From Kiritimatiellia bacterium (GTDB taxonomy: Bacteria; Verrucomicrobiota; Kiritimatiellia; RFP12; UBA1067): a stretch of 64,000 nt of DNA. The notes below the pieces were generated by a model that had not been told where the DNA came from, did not search any database, and saw nothing but the letters and a program-made list of their open reading frames with translations. Numbering within the stretch: the first letter of the stretch is position 1; each line of letters opens with the position of its first letter. The stretch is taken from the NCBI GenBank assembly GCA_017405115.1, contig JAFRBA010000246.1, positions 1 to 64,000 of the forward strand, read 5' to 3'. Shown one piece after another: positions 34,299 to 43,548 of this stretch. The position numbers were made by a program, and so were the translations under genes.

Positions 34299-34430
34299 GG
34301 TAGGGCGCGCGCGCCGAAAAGCCACGCCAGTCGCATGTCAACGGCGACCCAATTGCGGCGTGCGCATATCCCCCGAGCAACGCGAGCATTGCGAAGCAAT
34401 GTCGCTAGAGGGGCGCGCGCCCGCCCTACC
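34299..34430. mobile_element. Small MITE-like element with terminal inverted repeats
   Basis: A 132-base segment bounded by GGTAGGGCG and its complement CGCCCTACC, with the arms continuing as GC alternations (left 34299-34315, right 34411-34430). Inside is a further hairpin, GCATTGC (34386-34392) and GCAATGT (34396-34402). No coding potential. It occupies most of the 296-base gap between the regulator promoter and asd, and no clear target-site duplication is visible. It could also be a bidirectional GC-rich terminator-like repeat. Confidence 0.5.
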
Positions 34431-34500
34431 AATTCAATCGACTGTACGATTCACGGATGCGCCCAGCCACGCGTTGGCAGACCTCGTGGCCTACATTGCG

Positions 34501-35514
34501 TCAAACCAGTCCGCGGGCGATCAGATGCTCGGCTATCTCGACGGCGTTGAGCGCGGCGCCGCGCAGCAGCTGGTCGCCGGAGACGAACATCTCGATGCCC
34601 CTGCGGTCGTTGCGCGAAATGTCCTGGCGGATGCGGCCAGCCAGCACGTCGTACTTCGCCGTCGCGTCGAGTGGCATGGGGTAGACGCCGTTAAGCGGGT
34701 CGTCCACGACTTTGACGCCCTCGGCCTTCGACAGGATCTCGCGCACCTCCTCGGGCGTCACCTCCTCCTCGAACTCGAGGTTCAGCGACTCCGAATGGGC
34801 GCGGGCTATCGGCACGCGCACGGAGGTGCACGAGAGGAGCAGGTCCGGCGCATGAAGCATCTTGCGCGCCTCGTTGCGCATCTTCAGCTCCTCGAGCGTG
34901 TACCAGTTCGTCTCGTCGAACTTGTCGATGTGCGGAATGAGGTTGTACATCAGCTGGTGCTGGAACGCCTTGACAGTCAGCGGCCTGCCCTCCGCGTATT
35001 CGCGTATCTGTTCCTCGAGCTCCGCGAGGCCTGGCGCGCCGGCGCCCGACGCCGCCTGGTAGGTGGCCGCGACTACGCGCCTGAGGCGCTTGGCCTTGTG
35101 CAGCGGCGCCACCGCCTCGAGCATGATGGCCGTGGTGCAGTTGGGGTTAGCTATGACGCCCTTGTTCCAGTCGAGGTCCTCGGCGTTCACCTGGGGCACA
35201 ACGAGCGGCACGTCCGGATCCTGGCGGAAGGCTCGGGAGTTGTCGATCATCTTGGCGCCCGCCCTGACTACGGCGTCGCGCAGCTTGACGGCCACGTCGG
35301 TCTTTCCGGCGAAGAGCACGATGTCCATGCCCTCGAAACTGTCCTCCGTCGCCGGCAGCACGTGGTAGGTCTCCCCGAGTATCTCCTCGTCGCGCTCGCG
35401 CGACGCGAAGACCTGCACCTTCCCCGCCACGGGGAAGCGGCGGTCGCGCAGGACCTTTATCATCTCAGTGCCGACGGCGCCGACGCCGACCAGCCCGACC
35501 TTGTAGTCTCTCAT
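34501..35514 (-). CDS. asd: Aspartate-semialdehyde dehydrogenase
   Basis: 337 residues, normal for this enzyme, which reduces aspartyl phosphate to aspartate semialdehyde for lysine, diaminopimelate, threonine and methionine synthesis. The N-terminal NADP-binding motif is GLVGVGAVGTEM; the catalytic Cys is in ANPNCTTAIML near residue 126; the substrate-binding segment ASGAGAPGL and the late HSESLNLEFEEE block are present. The start at 35514 has GAGGAG about seven bases upstream. It lies 33 bases after the SurA-like gene but has its own -10 box between them, so expression is at least partly independent. Cytoplasmic, housekeeping. Confidence 0.95.
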   Translation of the reverse strand: MRDYKVGLVGVGAVGTEMIKVLRDRRFPVAGKVQVFASRERDEEILGETYHVLPATEDSFEGMDIVLFAGKTDVAVKLRDAVVRAGAKMIDNSRAFRQDPDVPLVVPQVNAEDLDWNKGVIANPNCTTAIMLEAVAPLHKAKRLRRVVAATYQAASGAGAPGLAELEEQIREYAEGRPLTVKAFQHQLMYNLIPHIDKFDETNWYTLEELKMRNEARKMLHAPDLLLSCTSVRVPIARAHSESLNLEFEEEVTPEEVREILSKAEGVKVVDDPLNGVYPMPLDATAKYDVLAGRIRQDISRNDRRGIEMFVSGDQLLRGAALNAVEIAEHLIARGLV

Positions 35515-35541
35515 CGTTCTCTCCTCTTCGGTGGAGCGCGT

Positions 35542-35550
35542 ATTATATCA
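35542..35550 (-). promoter_or_regulatory. Extended -10 promoter of asd overlapping the upstream stop codon
   Basis: Minus-strand TGATATAAT. The TGA is also the stop codon of the SurA-like gene (35550-35548), and TATAAT follows directly. The box is 27 bases before the asd start. Confidence 0.6.
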
Positions 35551-36411
35551 AAAAACGCGGATGTACGTCTCGGCCCTGAGCCGCTCTATCCACGCCTTGT
35601 AGAGCCTCTCGGTCTCCGCAGCCTTCACGGCGGCCTCCACGTCGTCGTACGCCTCCTCCAGCGAAAGGCGCTTGGTCTCGGTCTCGGCGTCCTTACGCAG
35701 CAGGAAGCTCCAGCCGTCGAGCTCTATCCACCTGCTGATGGTGCCCTTAGGCATGGCCTCTATCTCGCGGCATATCTCCGGCTTGAACTGCTCCTCCGGA
35801 CGCACGTTCTCGTACTTGCGCCCCCCGAGCTCCGCGAAGTCCTTCTCCTTCAGCGCGGCGGAGATCTCGTCGCGGCGACTGGCTTCCTCGGGCTTCAGCA
35901 TTATCACGGACACCGAGACCTTGCGGTCGGACGTGTAGCGCTCAGGATGCGCCTCGTACTCCCTGCGGACCGCCGCCGGCGAAGCCGCCACGTTCTTCTC
36001 GATGACGTTCCAGCGCATGGCGCCGACAACCATGTCCTCCTTCATCCGGGCGTACCACTCCGGATAGGTGGTCTTCTGGCGGGCAAGGGCCTCGATCAGC
36101 TTGCTGCGGTCGCCGTCGAACGCCTTGGCGATGATCTCGCGCACGCGGTTCTCGACCACCCACTCCTGCATGGTCATCTTCGCCTCCGCCGCCGCCTTCA
36201 GGATGAGCTTGCGGTCGATCATCTCGTTGCGCACCTCGGCGTAGCGCGAGTCGTTCTTCTCGCCCATGCGGCGCATCTCCTCGTAGACGTCGGACTTGAG
36301 GATGGTCTCCGAACCGACCTTCGCCGCCACGCCGTCCACTTCGAAGGCGTACGCCGCAAGGGCCCCGAATGCCAGCGCCCAGCCGCAAACCAATGCTGTC
36401 TTCTTCTCCAT
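35548..36411 (-). CDS. SurA/PpiC-like periplasmic peptidyl-prolyl isomerase
   Basis: 287 residues with signal peptide MEKKTALVCGWALAFGALAAYA. Residues 23-155 match the SurA N-terminal chaperone domain (VDGVAAKVGSETILKSDVYEEMRRM...VIDRKLILKAA-type helices). The C-terminal half carries a single parvulin-like segment (DRKVSVSVIMLKPEEASRR...FAELGGRKY...GWSFLLRKDAETETKRLSLEEAYDDVEAAVK). It would act in the periplasm on outer-membrane protein folding. E. coli SurA has two parvulin domains and 428 residues; this shorter form has one. It has its own promoter at 36462 and is followed closely by asd. Confidence 0.8.
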   Translation of the reverse strand: MEKKTALVCGWALAFGALAAYAFEVDGVAAKVGSETILKSDVYEEMRRMGEKNDSRYAEVRNEMIDRKLILKAAAEAKMTMQEWVVENRVREIIAKAFDGDRSKLIEALARQKTTYPEWYARMKEDMVVGAMRWNVIEKNVAASPAAVRREYEAHPERYTSDRKVSVSVIMLKPEEASRRDEISAALKEKDFAELGGRKYENVRPEEQFKPEICREIEAMPKGTISRWIELDGWSFLLRKDAETETKRLSLEEAYDDVEAAVKAAETERLYKAWIERLRAETYIRVF

Positions 36412-36461
36412 GATGTCCTCCTCGGCCGCAGGGCCTCAGCGCGGCCGCGTCCCAAGGGGGA

Positions 36462-36470
36462 ATTATACCA
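36462..36470 (-). promoter_or_regulatory. Extended -10 promoter of the SurA-like gene
   Basis: Minus-strand TGGTATAAT, 50 bases before the gene start, with a partial -35 TTGCGG 18 bases further upstream. No other feature is seen in the 105-base gap after smc. Confidence 0.7.
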
Positions 36471-36516
36471 TAAGGGCGCTTGCGTCCGCAATGGGGCGCA
36501 AATCGGCTCGCGGCGG

Positions 36517-39279
36517 TCAGGACGGCTTCGCGCCGAGGTCGCTAAGCTTCATGGAGATGACGCGGGAGACGCCCTTCTCCTGCTGGGAGACGCCGTACAC
36601 GAGGTCGCTGCCGGCGATCGTGTGCTGGTTGTGGGTTATGATGAGGAACTGCGACTGGACGAGGAACTCCTTGAGCTGCTCGACGAACCGCCCGATGTTG
36701 GCGTCGTCCAGCGCGGCGTCGAGCTCGTCGAGCATGCAGAACGGCGCGGGCTTGATCATGAAGATCGAGAACAGCAGGGCGACGGCCGTCATCGTGCGCT
36801 CGCCGCCGGAGAGCAGGGTCACGGACTGGGGGCGCTTTCCGGGCGGACGCGCTATTATGTCGATGCCGCACTCGAGCGGGTCGTCCTCGCCCTCCAGCAG
36901 CACGAGCCTCGCCTCCCCGCCGCCGAAGAGCCGCGTGAACATCGTCTGGAAGTTCTTGTTCGCCTGCTCGAACGTCGTGCGGAAAAGGTCCGAAGAGGTC
37001 GTGTTAAGGTTGGTTATGAGCTCCAGTATCTGCGCCTTCGCGGCAAGGAGGTCCTCCTCCTGCGCCTTCTCCTTCGCGTAGCGCTCCTCGAGCTCGCGGC
37101 ACTCGTCCACGGCGACCATGTTTACAGGCCCCAGCGCGGCGATCTCGGCCTGCAGGCGGGCGACGGTCCCCTCCAGCTCCTCCGTCGGCGGAACCTCGCC
37201 TCGCGGCCACTCGGGATCGGGCTCGCGCATCACGGCGTCCGCAAAGAGACCGTATTCGTCCTGGAGGTGCTCGTAGACGTTCTGCCTGCGCATCGTCGCC
37301 TCCGCCGCCTGCACCTCGAGCTTGCCGCGGAAGTCCCTGGCCTGGTCGAGCTCCGCGCGCCGGCGCGAGACCTCCTGGTCGGCCGCGGATATGCGCTCGA
37401 GCATCTCGGCCCTGCGCCCGCGCTCGTCGTTGATGAGCGAGACGAACCCGGACGCCTTCTCGCGCAGCTCGTCGAGCTGCGAAAGGAGGTCGCCCGACTC
37501 GTCCGTGAGGCGCGCGATCGACTCCTCGTAGCCGCGCACGCCCTCCTCGCGGCCGGCGATCGCGCGCTCCAGCTCCTCGCGCCGGTTCCGGGCGGTCTCG
37601 TTCTGCTGCCCGACGAACGAAAGCTCCTGCTCCATCTGGCTCGCGGCGATGCGCCGCTCGGTGAGCCGCTGCGACTCCTGCACGTTCGCGACCTCGAGCT
37701 GCCGGAGCGTCTCGGTGTCGCGCTCGACCTGCGCAAGGAGCGCGTCGCGCCTCGCGACGGCGCCCTCCACCTCGGCGGACATGGCCTCCAGCTGCGCGAC
37801 CACGTCGGCGTTCTCCATGCCTGCCTTGAACGAACTCTTCGGGACGCGCAGGCTCAGCCGCCCGTCGCGCACGGAGAACGCCGCCTTTATGGCAGGCGCG
37901 CCAGGGGCGACGCACAGCCCGCCGAGCGCGGCCTCCGCGTCGTCGCGGCAGGCGTCCGCAACCACAACGCAGTCCAGAAGCCGGCGGCCTGAATCCCCCG
38001 CGCCGCCGATGACGGCCGACACGCTCTCCTCTTCGTCCTCGACCTCCTGCTCGTGCTTCAGCCTCAGCTTTATCAGCTCCTCGCGGCGCTCGTTCGCCTC
38101 GCGCTCCAGCTGCACCGACTCGGTGCGCGCCGACTGCACCGCCGAGCGCAGCTCGTCCATCTTCTGCTGCGAGTCGGCGAACGTCGCCTCGGACTCCGCC
38201 AGCGACTCCCTTGCCGCGGCGAGCGAATCGGTCAGGAGCGTGGTCTTCTGCTCCAGCGACTCCGCCTGCATCCGGACGTCCTCGAGGGCCCGGCGCGCCC
38301 CCTCTATCTCGACCCTGTCGCGGTCGGCGAAGGCCTTGTACTCGGCCACGCGCTGCGCGTTCACGCCTATCACCTCGTTGGCGCGGCGGTACTCGCCCTC
38401 GGCCGCGGCCTGCTGCGAGGCGAGCGTCTGCAGGCGCTCCTCGAGCTCGTGTATCTGCTGGTGCAGGTCCTGCGCGCGGGCCTCCGCGCCGGACACGGCC
38501 TCCTGCGCCTCGGCGATCGCCTTGTCGACCTCGTTGCGGTTCGCCGCGTTCTGCTCGAGCTCCAGGTCGAAGTCGTGTATCTTGCGCTTGGACACGAAGA
38601 TGTCGATGCCGCGGAGACTGTCCCTCAGCTCCTTGTACTTCTTGGCCTTCCCGACCTGGCGCTGCAGGGAGCCGATCTGGCGCTTCATCTCGCGCAGCAC
38701 GTCCGCCTCGCGCAGGAGGTTCTGCTCCGTCTGCTCGATCTTGCGCAGCGCCTCCTTGCGGTCGGCCTTGAACTTGGTGATGCCGGCGGCCTCCTCGAAC
38801 ACGGCGCGGCGGTCCTCCGGGCGGGACGACAGGATCGCGTCGATCTGGCCCTGGGCCATCACGGAGTATGAGCTCGTGCCTATGCCCGTTCCCATGAACA
38901 GGTGCTGCACGTCCTTCAGGCGGCTCTGCTGCTTGTTGATGAAGTACTCGCCCGAGCCGTCGCGGTACACGCGGCGAGTGACCGTGACCTCGTGGTAGTC
39001 CGTGCCGAGCTCCTTCTCGCAGTCGGCGAACGTGATCGACACCTCCGCAAGGCCCAGCGGCTTGCGCGTGTCGGTTCCGTTGAAGACTACGTCCACCAGC
39101 TTGGAGCACCTGAGCGCCGTCGGCTTCTGCTCGCCGAGCACCCAGCGTATCGCGTCGGACACGTTCGACTTGCCGCAGCCGTTCGGTCCCACGATCGCCG
39201 TCAGACCGGGCTCGAAGGTGAGCCTGGTCTTGTCGGCGAACGACTTGAACCCGATTACGTCTAGCTGCTTCAGGTACAT
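36517..39279 (-). CDS. smc: Chromosome segregation protein SMC, short form
   Basis: 920 residues. The ATPase head halves are complete: Walker A GPNGCGKS at 31-38, the Q-loop region MAQGQID near 141-147, the C-terminal signature LLSGGERTM near 810 and Walker B FCMLDELDAALDD. Two long coiled coils (about 170-410 and 495-740) flank a non-coil segment at about 415-490 (SVSAVIGGAGDSGRRLLDCVVV...). Bacterial SMC is usually 1150-1200 residues with a hinge of about 150; here both the hinge and the coils are shortened. The protein dimerises through the hinge and entraps DNA with ScpA/ScpB. The start at 39279 has no strong ribosome-binding site; its promoter is at 39313. Confidence 0.92.
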   Translation of the reverse strand: MYLKQLDVIGFKSFADKTRLTFEPGLTAIVGPNGCGKSNVSDAIRWVLGEQKPTALRCSKLVDVVFNGTDTRKPLGLAEVSITFADCEKELGTDYHEVTVTRRVYRDGSGEYFINKQQSRLKDVQHLFMGTGIGTSSYSVMAQGQIDAILSSRPEDRRAVFEEAAGITKFKADRKEALRKIEQTEQNLLREADVLREMKRQIGSLQRQVGKAKKYKELRDSLRGIDIFVSKRKIHDFDLELEQNAANRNEVDKAIAEAQEAVSGAEARAQDLHQQIHELEERLQTLASQQAAAEGEYRRANEVIGVNAQRVAEYKAFADRDRVEIEGARRALEDVRMQAESLEQKTTLLTDSLAAARESLAESEATFADSQQKMDELRSAVQSARTESVQLEREANERREELIKLRLKHEQEVEDEEESVSAVIGGAGDSGRRLLDCVVVADACRDDAEAALGGLCVAPGAPAIKAAFSVRDGRLSLRVPKSSFKAGMENADVVAQLEAMSAEVEGAVARRDALLAQVERDTETLRQLEVANVQESQRLTERRIAASQMEQELSFVGQQNETARNRREELERAIAGREEGVRGYEESIARLTDESGDLLSQLDELREKASGFVSLINDERGRRAEMLERISAADQEVSRRRAELDQARDFRGKLEVQAAEATMRRQNVYEHLQDEYGLFADAVMREPDPEWPRGEVPPTEELEGTVARLQAEIAALGPVNMVAVDECRELEERYAKEKAQEEDLLAAKAQILELITNLNTTSSDLFRTTFEQANKNFQTMFTRLFGGGEARLVLLEGEDDPLECGIDIIARPPGKRPQSVTLLSGGERTMTAVALLFSIFMIKPAPFCMLDELDAALDDANIGRFVEQLKEFLVQSQFLIITHNQHTIAGSDLVYGVSQQEKGVSRVISMKLSDLGAKPS

Positions 39280-39312
39280 CTGCTACGGCATGTCCACGTT
39301 AACTTGGAGGGT

Positions 39313-39321
39313 ATTTTACCA
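39313..39321 (-). promoter_or_regulatory. Extended -10 promoter of smc
   Basis: Minus-strand TGGTAAAAT, 33 bases before the smc start and 38 bases after the PL11 stop. No hairpin with a T-run separates the two genes. Confidence 0.55.
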
Positions 39322-39358
39322 AAAATCACTCCGCGCTGACAAGCCGCGCGCCGGACGC

Positions 39359-41665
39359 TCATGGAAGATACGTGCCGCGGAAGTCGATGCCATGCCCCTT
39401 CAGGTCGGGACCGAAATAGAAGCCCGGCTGCGGCGGCTGGTTGTAGCCGACCGACTCCGTCGCGAGCGAAATGCGGTAGGGCGGGTCCTGCAGGAACGTC
39501 CAGAAGCGGAAGTCGGGCGCGATGTCGCTCACGTACAGCCGCAGCTCGCACGGATCCTCCGGGTTCCGGAGAACGACCTCCTCCCGCCAGTCGCCGAGTA
39601 TGTCGCCGGAAAAGCACGGGTTGTCCTTCGAACCGTTGTTGGAGCAGCCGCCTTCTAGTTCGCGGACGATCGACCTGCACCCCTTCGCCGCATTGTAGCC
39701 GCCTATCGTGCTGCCGCCAAGCCAGCTGCGGGTCATGTCGCCGGTCCACCAGACGAGAAAGGAATAGCCAGGCCCCCTGTCCTTCTGCGGAGTGCGCTGC
39801 CTGTTGAAGTTCGCGGAATAGAACCCCTCGAACCAAGGCCCCCAGAACTCCGTGCCGGGCAGCTCCGGGTCGATGTCGGCCGCAATCGCGCGAGGCGTGT
39901 CACGGAAAGATTCTATGCGCTTCAGCACGCGCCCCGTCCCCGCGTCTCGCAGGCAGAGTCCGCGGCCGCCGGATTCGAGACAGGTCCACACTTGAAGTCC
40001 CCGGCGGTATGGCGTCACCTGTATGAGGTTTATCGCGTCCCCGTGCCCGAGGCGCGTCGTGTGAAGCCCCTTTCCATCATCGTCGACGGCCATCTGCCCG
40101 TAGACGATCTCGTCCCTTCCGTCGAAGTCGACATCGCCGACGCGAAGGTTGTGATTGCCCTGCCCGGAGTATCCGAGCGACTTCCACGGCTCCTGCCAGC
40201 TGTCGAACTGCCAGCGGCGCGACAGCGTCTTGCCGTTCCAGTCCCAAGCCGTGAGCACGCTCCTGTCGTAGTAGCCGCGGCACATGACCAGCGACGGATG
40301 CGCGCCGTCCAGGTACGCGACGCAGGCGAGGAAGCGGAAGCCGCGGTTGTGGTTGTCGCGCCTGTTGCTCGACCAGTGCGAGCCGTCGACATACGCCGGA
40401 TCGTACGGGACGTTCGCGAGCACGCGCCCGTCGCGCCCTGAGAAGACCGTGAGGAACTCCGGCGCAGTGCGTATCTGGCCGTCCTTGTCCACATGGTCGG
40501 CTCGAGGGTCGCCAAGCGTCTTTCCCTTGCCGTCGACAGCCCCGTCCGACGTCCGCATCGCGACCTCCGCGATTCCGTCGCCGTCGAGGTCGTAGACCAT
40601 GAACTCGTCGTAGTGCGGACCAGAGCGCACGTTTGCCCCCGGCGTTAGCCGCCAGAGCCGCCTCTGCGCGCGCATGTCGTAGCCGTCGTAGAAGACTGGC
40701 GCGGTGCGACCGAAGTGCGCGTTGTCCTTCCCGTTCGCGTTCCACTTGATCACAAGCTCAAGCTCCCCGTCTCCGTCCAGGTCACCCACCGAGCAGTCGT
40801 TCGCGAGATAGGGCACAGGCGCCGCCTCTGGCTCGTCGGGGTTTTTCCACGGCGGAGGTGGCTCGACCTTGAGCGGAATGAAGCCGACCGGCGCGTCTGG
40901 CGGAACTCGCCATTCGCGCCCCGGCTTCTTCGATTCGCGTTCGCCAAGAACGGGCCTCACAGAATATGCCGCGCCGCGCGATGGATTGAACGCCGTGTCG
41001 CGGAAGAACGTGACGTCCGCGATCGGCCGGCGATTCACCTTCACCCCGTCGCGATAGACGTTGAACGCAAGGTTTGTCGGATCCTGCATCCGGTAGCGCC
41101 AGGAGACGACCGCCTCGTTCTCCACGGAGCGGAACGCCACGGTCCCTCGCCCGAGCCGTTCAAGCCTGATGCGCGAGAAGTCGTATGCCGTCGCAGGCTG
41201 CGGAAACACCTTCTCCCGCGGGGCGATGTAGACGGCCATCGCGCCCGGCTTCACGGTCACGTTGACGAACTCGCCTCGTATCGCGATCGAAAACGACTCG
41301 GCGGACAGGCCGTTGTTCGCGACGATGGCGACCGGTCGCTTCGCCGCGTCGCGTATCCCCCAGAGCCCGAGCTTGTTCTCCCTCGTAAGCGCTTTCGCGA
41401 AGACTAGGTCGGGGCGCGGCGTCGTGTACAGCTCGTCCTTGAGATCCCTGCGGATCGTCTCAAACCTCTTCCAGTCGAACATTCGCATCGACCATGTGTT
41501 GGGCTCGAACCGCTCGCCGCGGGGATGCCCCTCGACGCTCAAAGAAGTATGGTAGAAATTCGAGACCGTCGTATCCAGCTTCTCCATCCGCCAGGGAGAC
41601 GAGGCGGAATCGCTGACGAATCCGATGACCGTGGCGGACAGCAGAGCTATGGACGAAAGCGGCAT
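39359..41665 (-). CDS. Rhamnogalacturonan endolyase (PL11 family)
   Basis: 768 residues from the ATG at 41665, which shares its A with the TGA of the preceding gene (TGATG), so the two are coupled. Signal peptide MPLSSIALLSATVIGFVSDSA. Residues 20-165 are an extra beta-sandwich not found in minimal PL11. Residues about 175-768 are the eight-bladed propeller of PL11 with calcium-type repeats DLDGDGELELVIKWN, DLDGDGIAEVAMRTSDG, DVDFDGRDEIVYGQM and the segments YLDGAHPSLVMCRGYYDR and GDILGDWREEVVLR typical of YesW/YesX. The enzyme cleaves the rhamnose-galacturonate bond of rhamnogalacturonan I by elimination. It is the last gene of a four-gene operon with CE12, GH28-GH115 and GH2. Confidence 0.92.
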   Translation of the reverse strand: MPLSSIALLSATVIGFVSDSASSPWRMEKLDTTVSNFYHTSLSVEGHPRGERFEPNTWSMRMFDWKRFETIRRDLKDELYTTPRPDLVFAKALTRENKLGLWGIRDAAKRPVAIVANNGLSAESFSIAIRGEFVNVTVKPGAMAVYIAPREKVFPQPATAYDFSRIRLERLGRGTVAFRSVENEAVVSWRYRMQDPTNLAFNVYRDGVKVNRRPIADVTFFRDTAFNPSRGAAYSVRPVLGERESKKPGREWRVPPDAPVGFIPLKVEPPPPWKNPDEPEAAPVPYLANDCSVGDLDGDGELELVIKWNANGKDNAHFGRTAPVFYDGYDMRAQRRLWRLTPGANVRSGPHYDEFMVYDLDGDGIAEVAMRTSDGAVDGKGKTLGDPRADHVDKDGQIRTAPEFLTVFSGRDGRVLANVPYDPAYVDGSHWSSNRRDNHNRGFRFLACVAYLDGAHPSLVMCRGYYDRSVLTAWDWNGKTLSRRWQFDSWQEPWKSLGYSGQGNHNLRVGDVDFDGRDEIVYGQMAVDDDGKGLHTTRLGHGDAINLIQVTPYRRGLQVWTCLESGGRGLCLRDAGTGRVLKRIESFRDTPRAIAADIDPELPGTEFWGPWFEGFYSANFNRQRTPQKDRGPGYSFLVWWTGDMTRSWLGGSTIGGYNAAKGCRSIVRELEGGCSNNGSKDNPCFSGDILGDWREEVVLRNPEDPCELRLYVSDIAPDFRFWTFLQDPPYRISLATESVGYNQPPQPGFYFGPDLKGHGIDFRGTYLP

Positions 41666-43539
41666 CAGGATCCCGCGGGCTTGGTCCAGTCGGTCTTTCC
41701 GCTTGGCGGGATCTTCGGATCGGCGTCCGGCTTTTCGGGGTCGAACGCACGGTACTTCTCGCGCACCGCCTCTCCGACCACAGGTATCTTCGCGAGCCCC
41801 GCCGCGACGATGCGGGCCATTTCGTACGCGCCGTAGACATTGTGGTGCGTGTTGTCGATCTTGCCCTTGTTGTTGCACTGTATCTTCGCCGACCCCTTCG
41901 CGCCCATCTTGGCGTGCATGCGGTAGCTCGCATCGTTGAGGTCGATCAGCGGCACGTTCTTAGCCGCCGCGACCGCCTTAACGGCGTCCGCATACCCGGC
42001 GAGCGTCTTCCCCTGGTGCTCGCCCATCTTCTCGTCGAACCGACGGCGCTCGACAGGCGTGACAAGGACGACGAACGCGCCCTTTGCCGAGATCCTGTCT
42101 ATCCAGTCGTTCAGGCGGCGCGTGTAGCCGTTCTCCGGCTCTTCGCCCTTGATCTTCTGGTCGTTGTGCCCGAACTGTATGACCACCCAGTCGCCCTTCT
42201 TCAAGTGTTCGAGTATGCGCTTTAGGCGGCCTTCGTGCTCAAATGTCTTGAGAGCGAGCCCGGAACGCGCGAAGTTGGAGACCGCCCAGCCCTGGCGCAC
42301 GAACGCAGGCAGGATCTGCCCCCAGCTGCCCCACGGCTCGTTCCTCTGGTCGGTGACGGTGGAGTCGCCGCAGAGGTAGATTGTCCGCGCCTGCGGATTC
42401 GGCACCACAAGAGGCTCGAACGCCGGCATGTCCGCCTGCGGCGCGTTCGAGAACATCTCGACCACAAGCCGCCTGTTGCTGTTCGCGTCTCCTCGCCTCA
42501 TCGTGTAGGGGCCAGGCACGCGCGCCGTGAACGTGACGGACTTCGTCTCGCCCGCCTTCACCTCGGTGCGGTCGACCGCAAGGCGCCGCCCCATGAACTT
42601 GACGTAGTTGGCGCTCGCTCCCTTGCCCGTTCCGAGGTTGACGGTGACGTCGTAGTTGCCAATCTCCATCGGCTCGTCGTACGAATACGAGTAGAACTTG
42701 TCGCTCGTTCCGTTGGCGAGCTTCCCAGCTTCATCCGCAAGGAGCTTCTGATACGCCTCGTCGAGCCCCTTTGGCTTCGGAGCCGGAACGAACGGGACAG
42801 ACTCCGGGTCCTTGAAGCAGTCCTCGTATAGCTTCGGTGCCTTTGTCTTCGCAAGATTAACCGCGGTGCGCGCGTAGAAGTCCGCGCCCTTGTCGCGCGG
42901 ATGGCACCTGTCGGACTTCCCCTTGAGCGCATACCAGCTCTCTCCCGGGCCGAGCACCATGTAATACGCCTCGATCTCCTTCTTCGTCATCTTCAGGAAC
43001 GCCTCCTTCGCCGCCGCGTTGAGGTCGAGGAGCGGCACGCCTTTCGATGCCGCGAGCTCGCGCGTCGCGGCGAGGTACGGCCCCAGGCAGGCGGCGTCGG
43101 CGCGCACGGCCACCCTGCCGTCCGCCCCTTCGCTCACCCCGCCTATGTGGATGATCGAGGTCGCAAGAATCGGCGTCGCGCCCTTCTCGCGGATGCCATC
43201 GATGAAGAGCGCCATGTTTTTCGCGTAGTCCTCCTTGTTGCAGTAGCGCTGGGGCTTGGACCTCGTCGCGTCGTTGTGCCCGAACGCCATTATCGCGTAA
43301 TCGCCGGGCTTGATGTCGTCAAGAACCTTCTGCCAGCGGCCGGAGTCGATGAACGTCTTGGAGCTTATGCCGCCGACAGCCCTGTTGTGTATCTTGACCC
43401 CATCCTTGGCGAACGTCCTAAGCCGCTGCCCCCAGCCTTCCTGCGGATACGACCCCGCCTTGTAGTCGCACATGGTCGAGTCGCCCATCATGAAGATGTT
43501 CGCCGCCGCAATCATCAATGCTGCCGATGCCGTTGTCAT
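41665..43539 (-). CDS. Tandem rhamnogalacturonan acetylesterase (two SGNH/CE12 domains)
   Basis: 624 residues. Two complete SGNH hydrolase domains are separated by a short sandwich-like linker (about 270-375). Domain 1 (about 15-240): FMMGDSTMCD with the nucleophile Ser, AVGGISSKTF, FGHNDATRS and the DxxH triad in SDRCHP. Domain 2 (about 390-600): YLCGDSTVTDQ, ARSGLALKTF, FGHNDQKIK and DNTHHNVYG. Both triads look intact. CE12 enzymes remove acetyl groups from rhamnogalacturonan so lyases and hydrolases can act. The N-terminus MTTASAALMIAAANI is a short signal-like segment. It follows the GH28-GH115 gene by nine bases and overlaps PL11. Confidence 0.9.
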   Translation of the reverse strand: MTTASAALMIAAANIFMMGDSTMCDYKAGSYPQEGWGQRLRTFAKDGVKIHNRAVGGISSKTFIDSGRWQKVLDDIKPGDYAIMAFGHNDATRSKPQRYCNKEDYAKNMALFIDGIREKGATPILATSIIHIGGVSEGADGRVAVRADAACLGPYLAATRELAASKGVPLLDLNAAAKEAFLKMTKKEIEAYYMVLGPGESWYALKGKSDRCHPRDKGADFYARTAVNLAKTKAPKLYEDCFKDPESVPFVPAPKPKGLDEAYQKLLADEAGKLANGTSDKFYSYSYDEPMEIGNYDVTVNLGTGKGASANYVKFMGRRLAVDRTEVKAGETKSVTFTARVPGPYTMRRGDANSNRRLVVEMFSNAPQADMPAFEPLVVPNPQARTIYLCGDSTVTDQRNEPWGSWGQILPAFVRQGWAVSNFARSGLALKTFEHEGRLKRILEHLKKGDWVVIQFGHNDQKIKGEEPENGYTRRLNDWIDRISAKGAFVVLVTPVERRRFDEKMGEHQGKTLAGYADAVKAVAAAKNVPLIDLNDASYRMHAKMGAKGSAKIQCNNKGKIDNTHHNVYGAYEMARIVAAGLAKIPVVGEAVREKYRAFDPEKPDADPKIPPSGKTDWTKPAGS

Positions 43540-43548
43540 GGTTTTACC

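Noticed and set aside
34360..37992. A 1210-codon plus-strand frame across asd, the SurA-like gene and smc
   Set aside because: It is antisense to three recognisable housekeeping genes, and its composition is Leu/Arg/Val-rich as expected for the complement of GC-rich coding sequence.
37004..39109. A 701-codon alternative frame within smc
   Set aside because: Gly/Arg/Ala-rich second frame; the smc frame has clear Walker and signature motifs.
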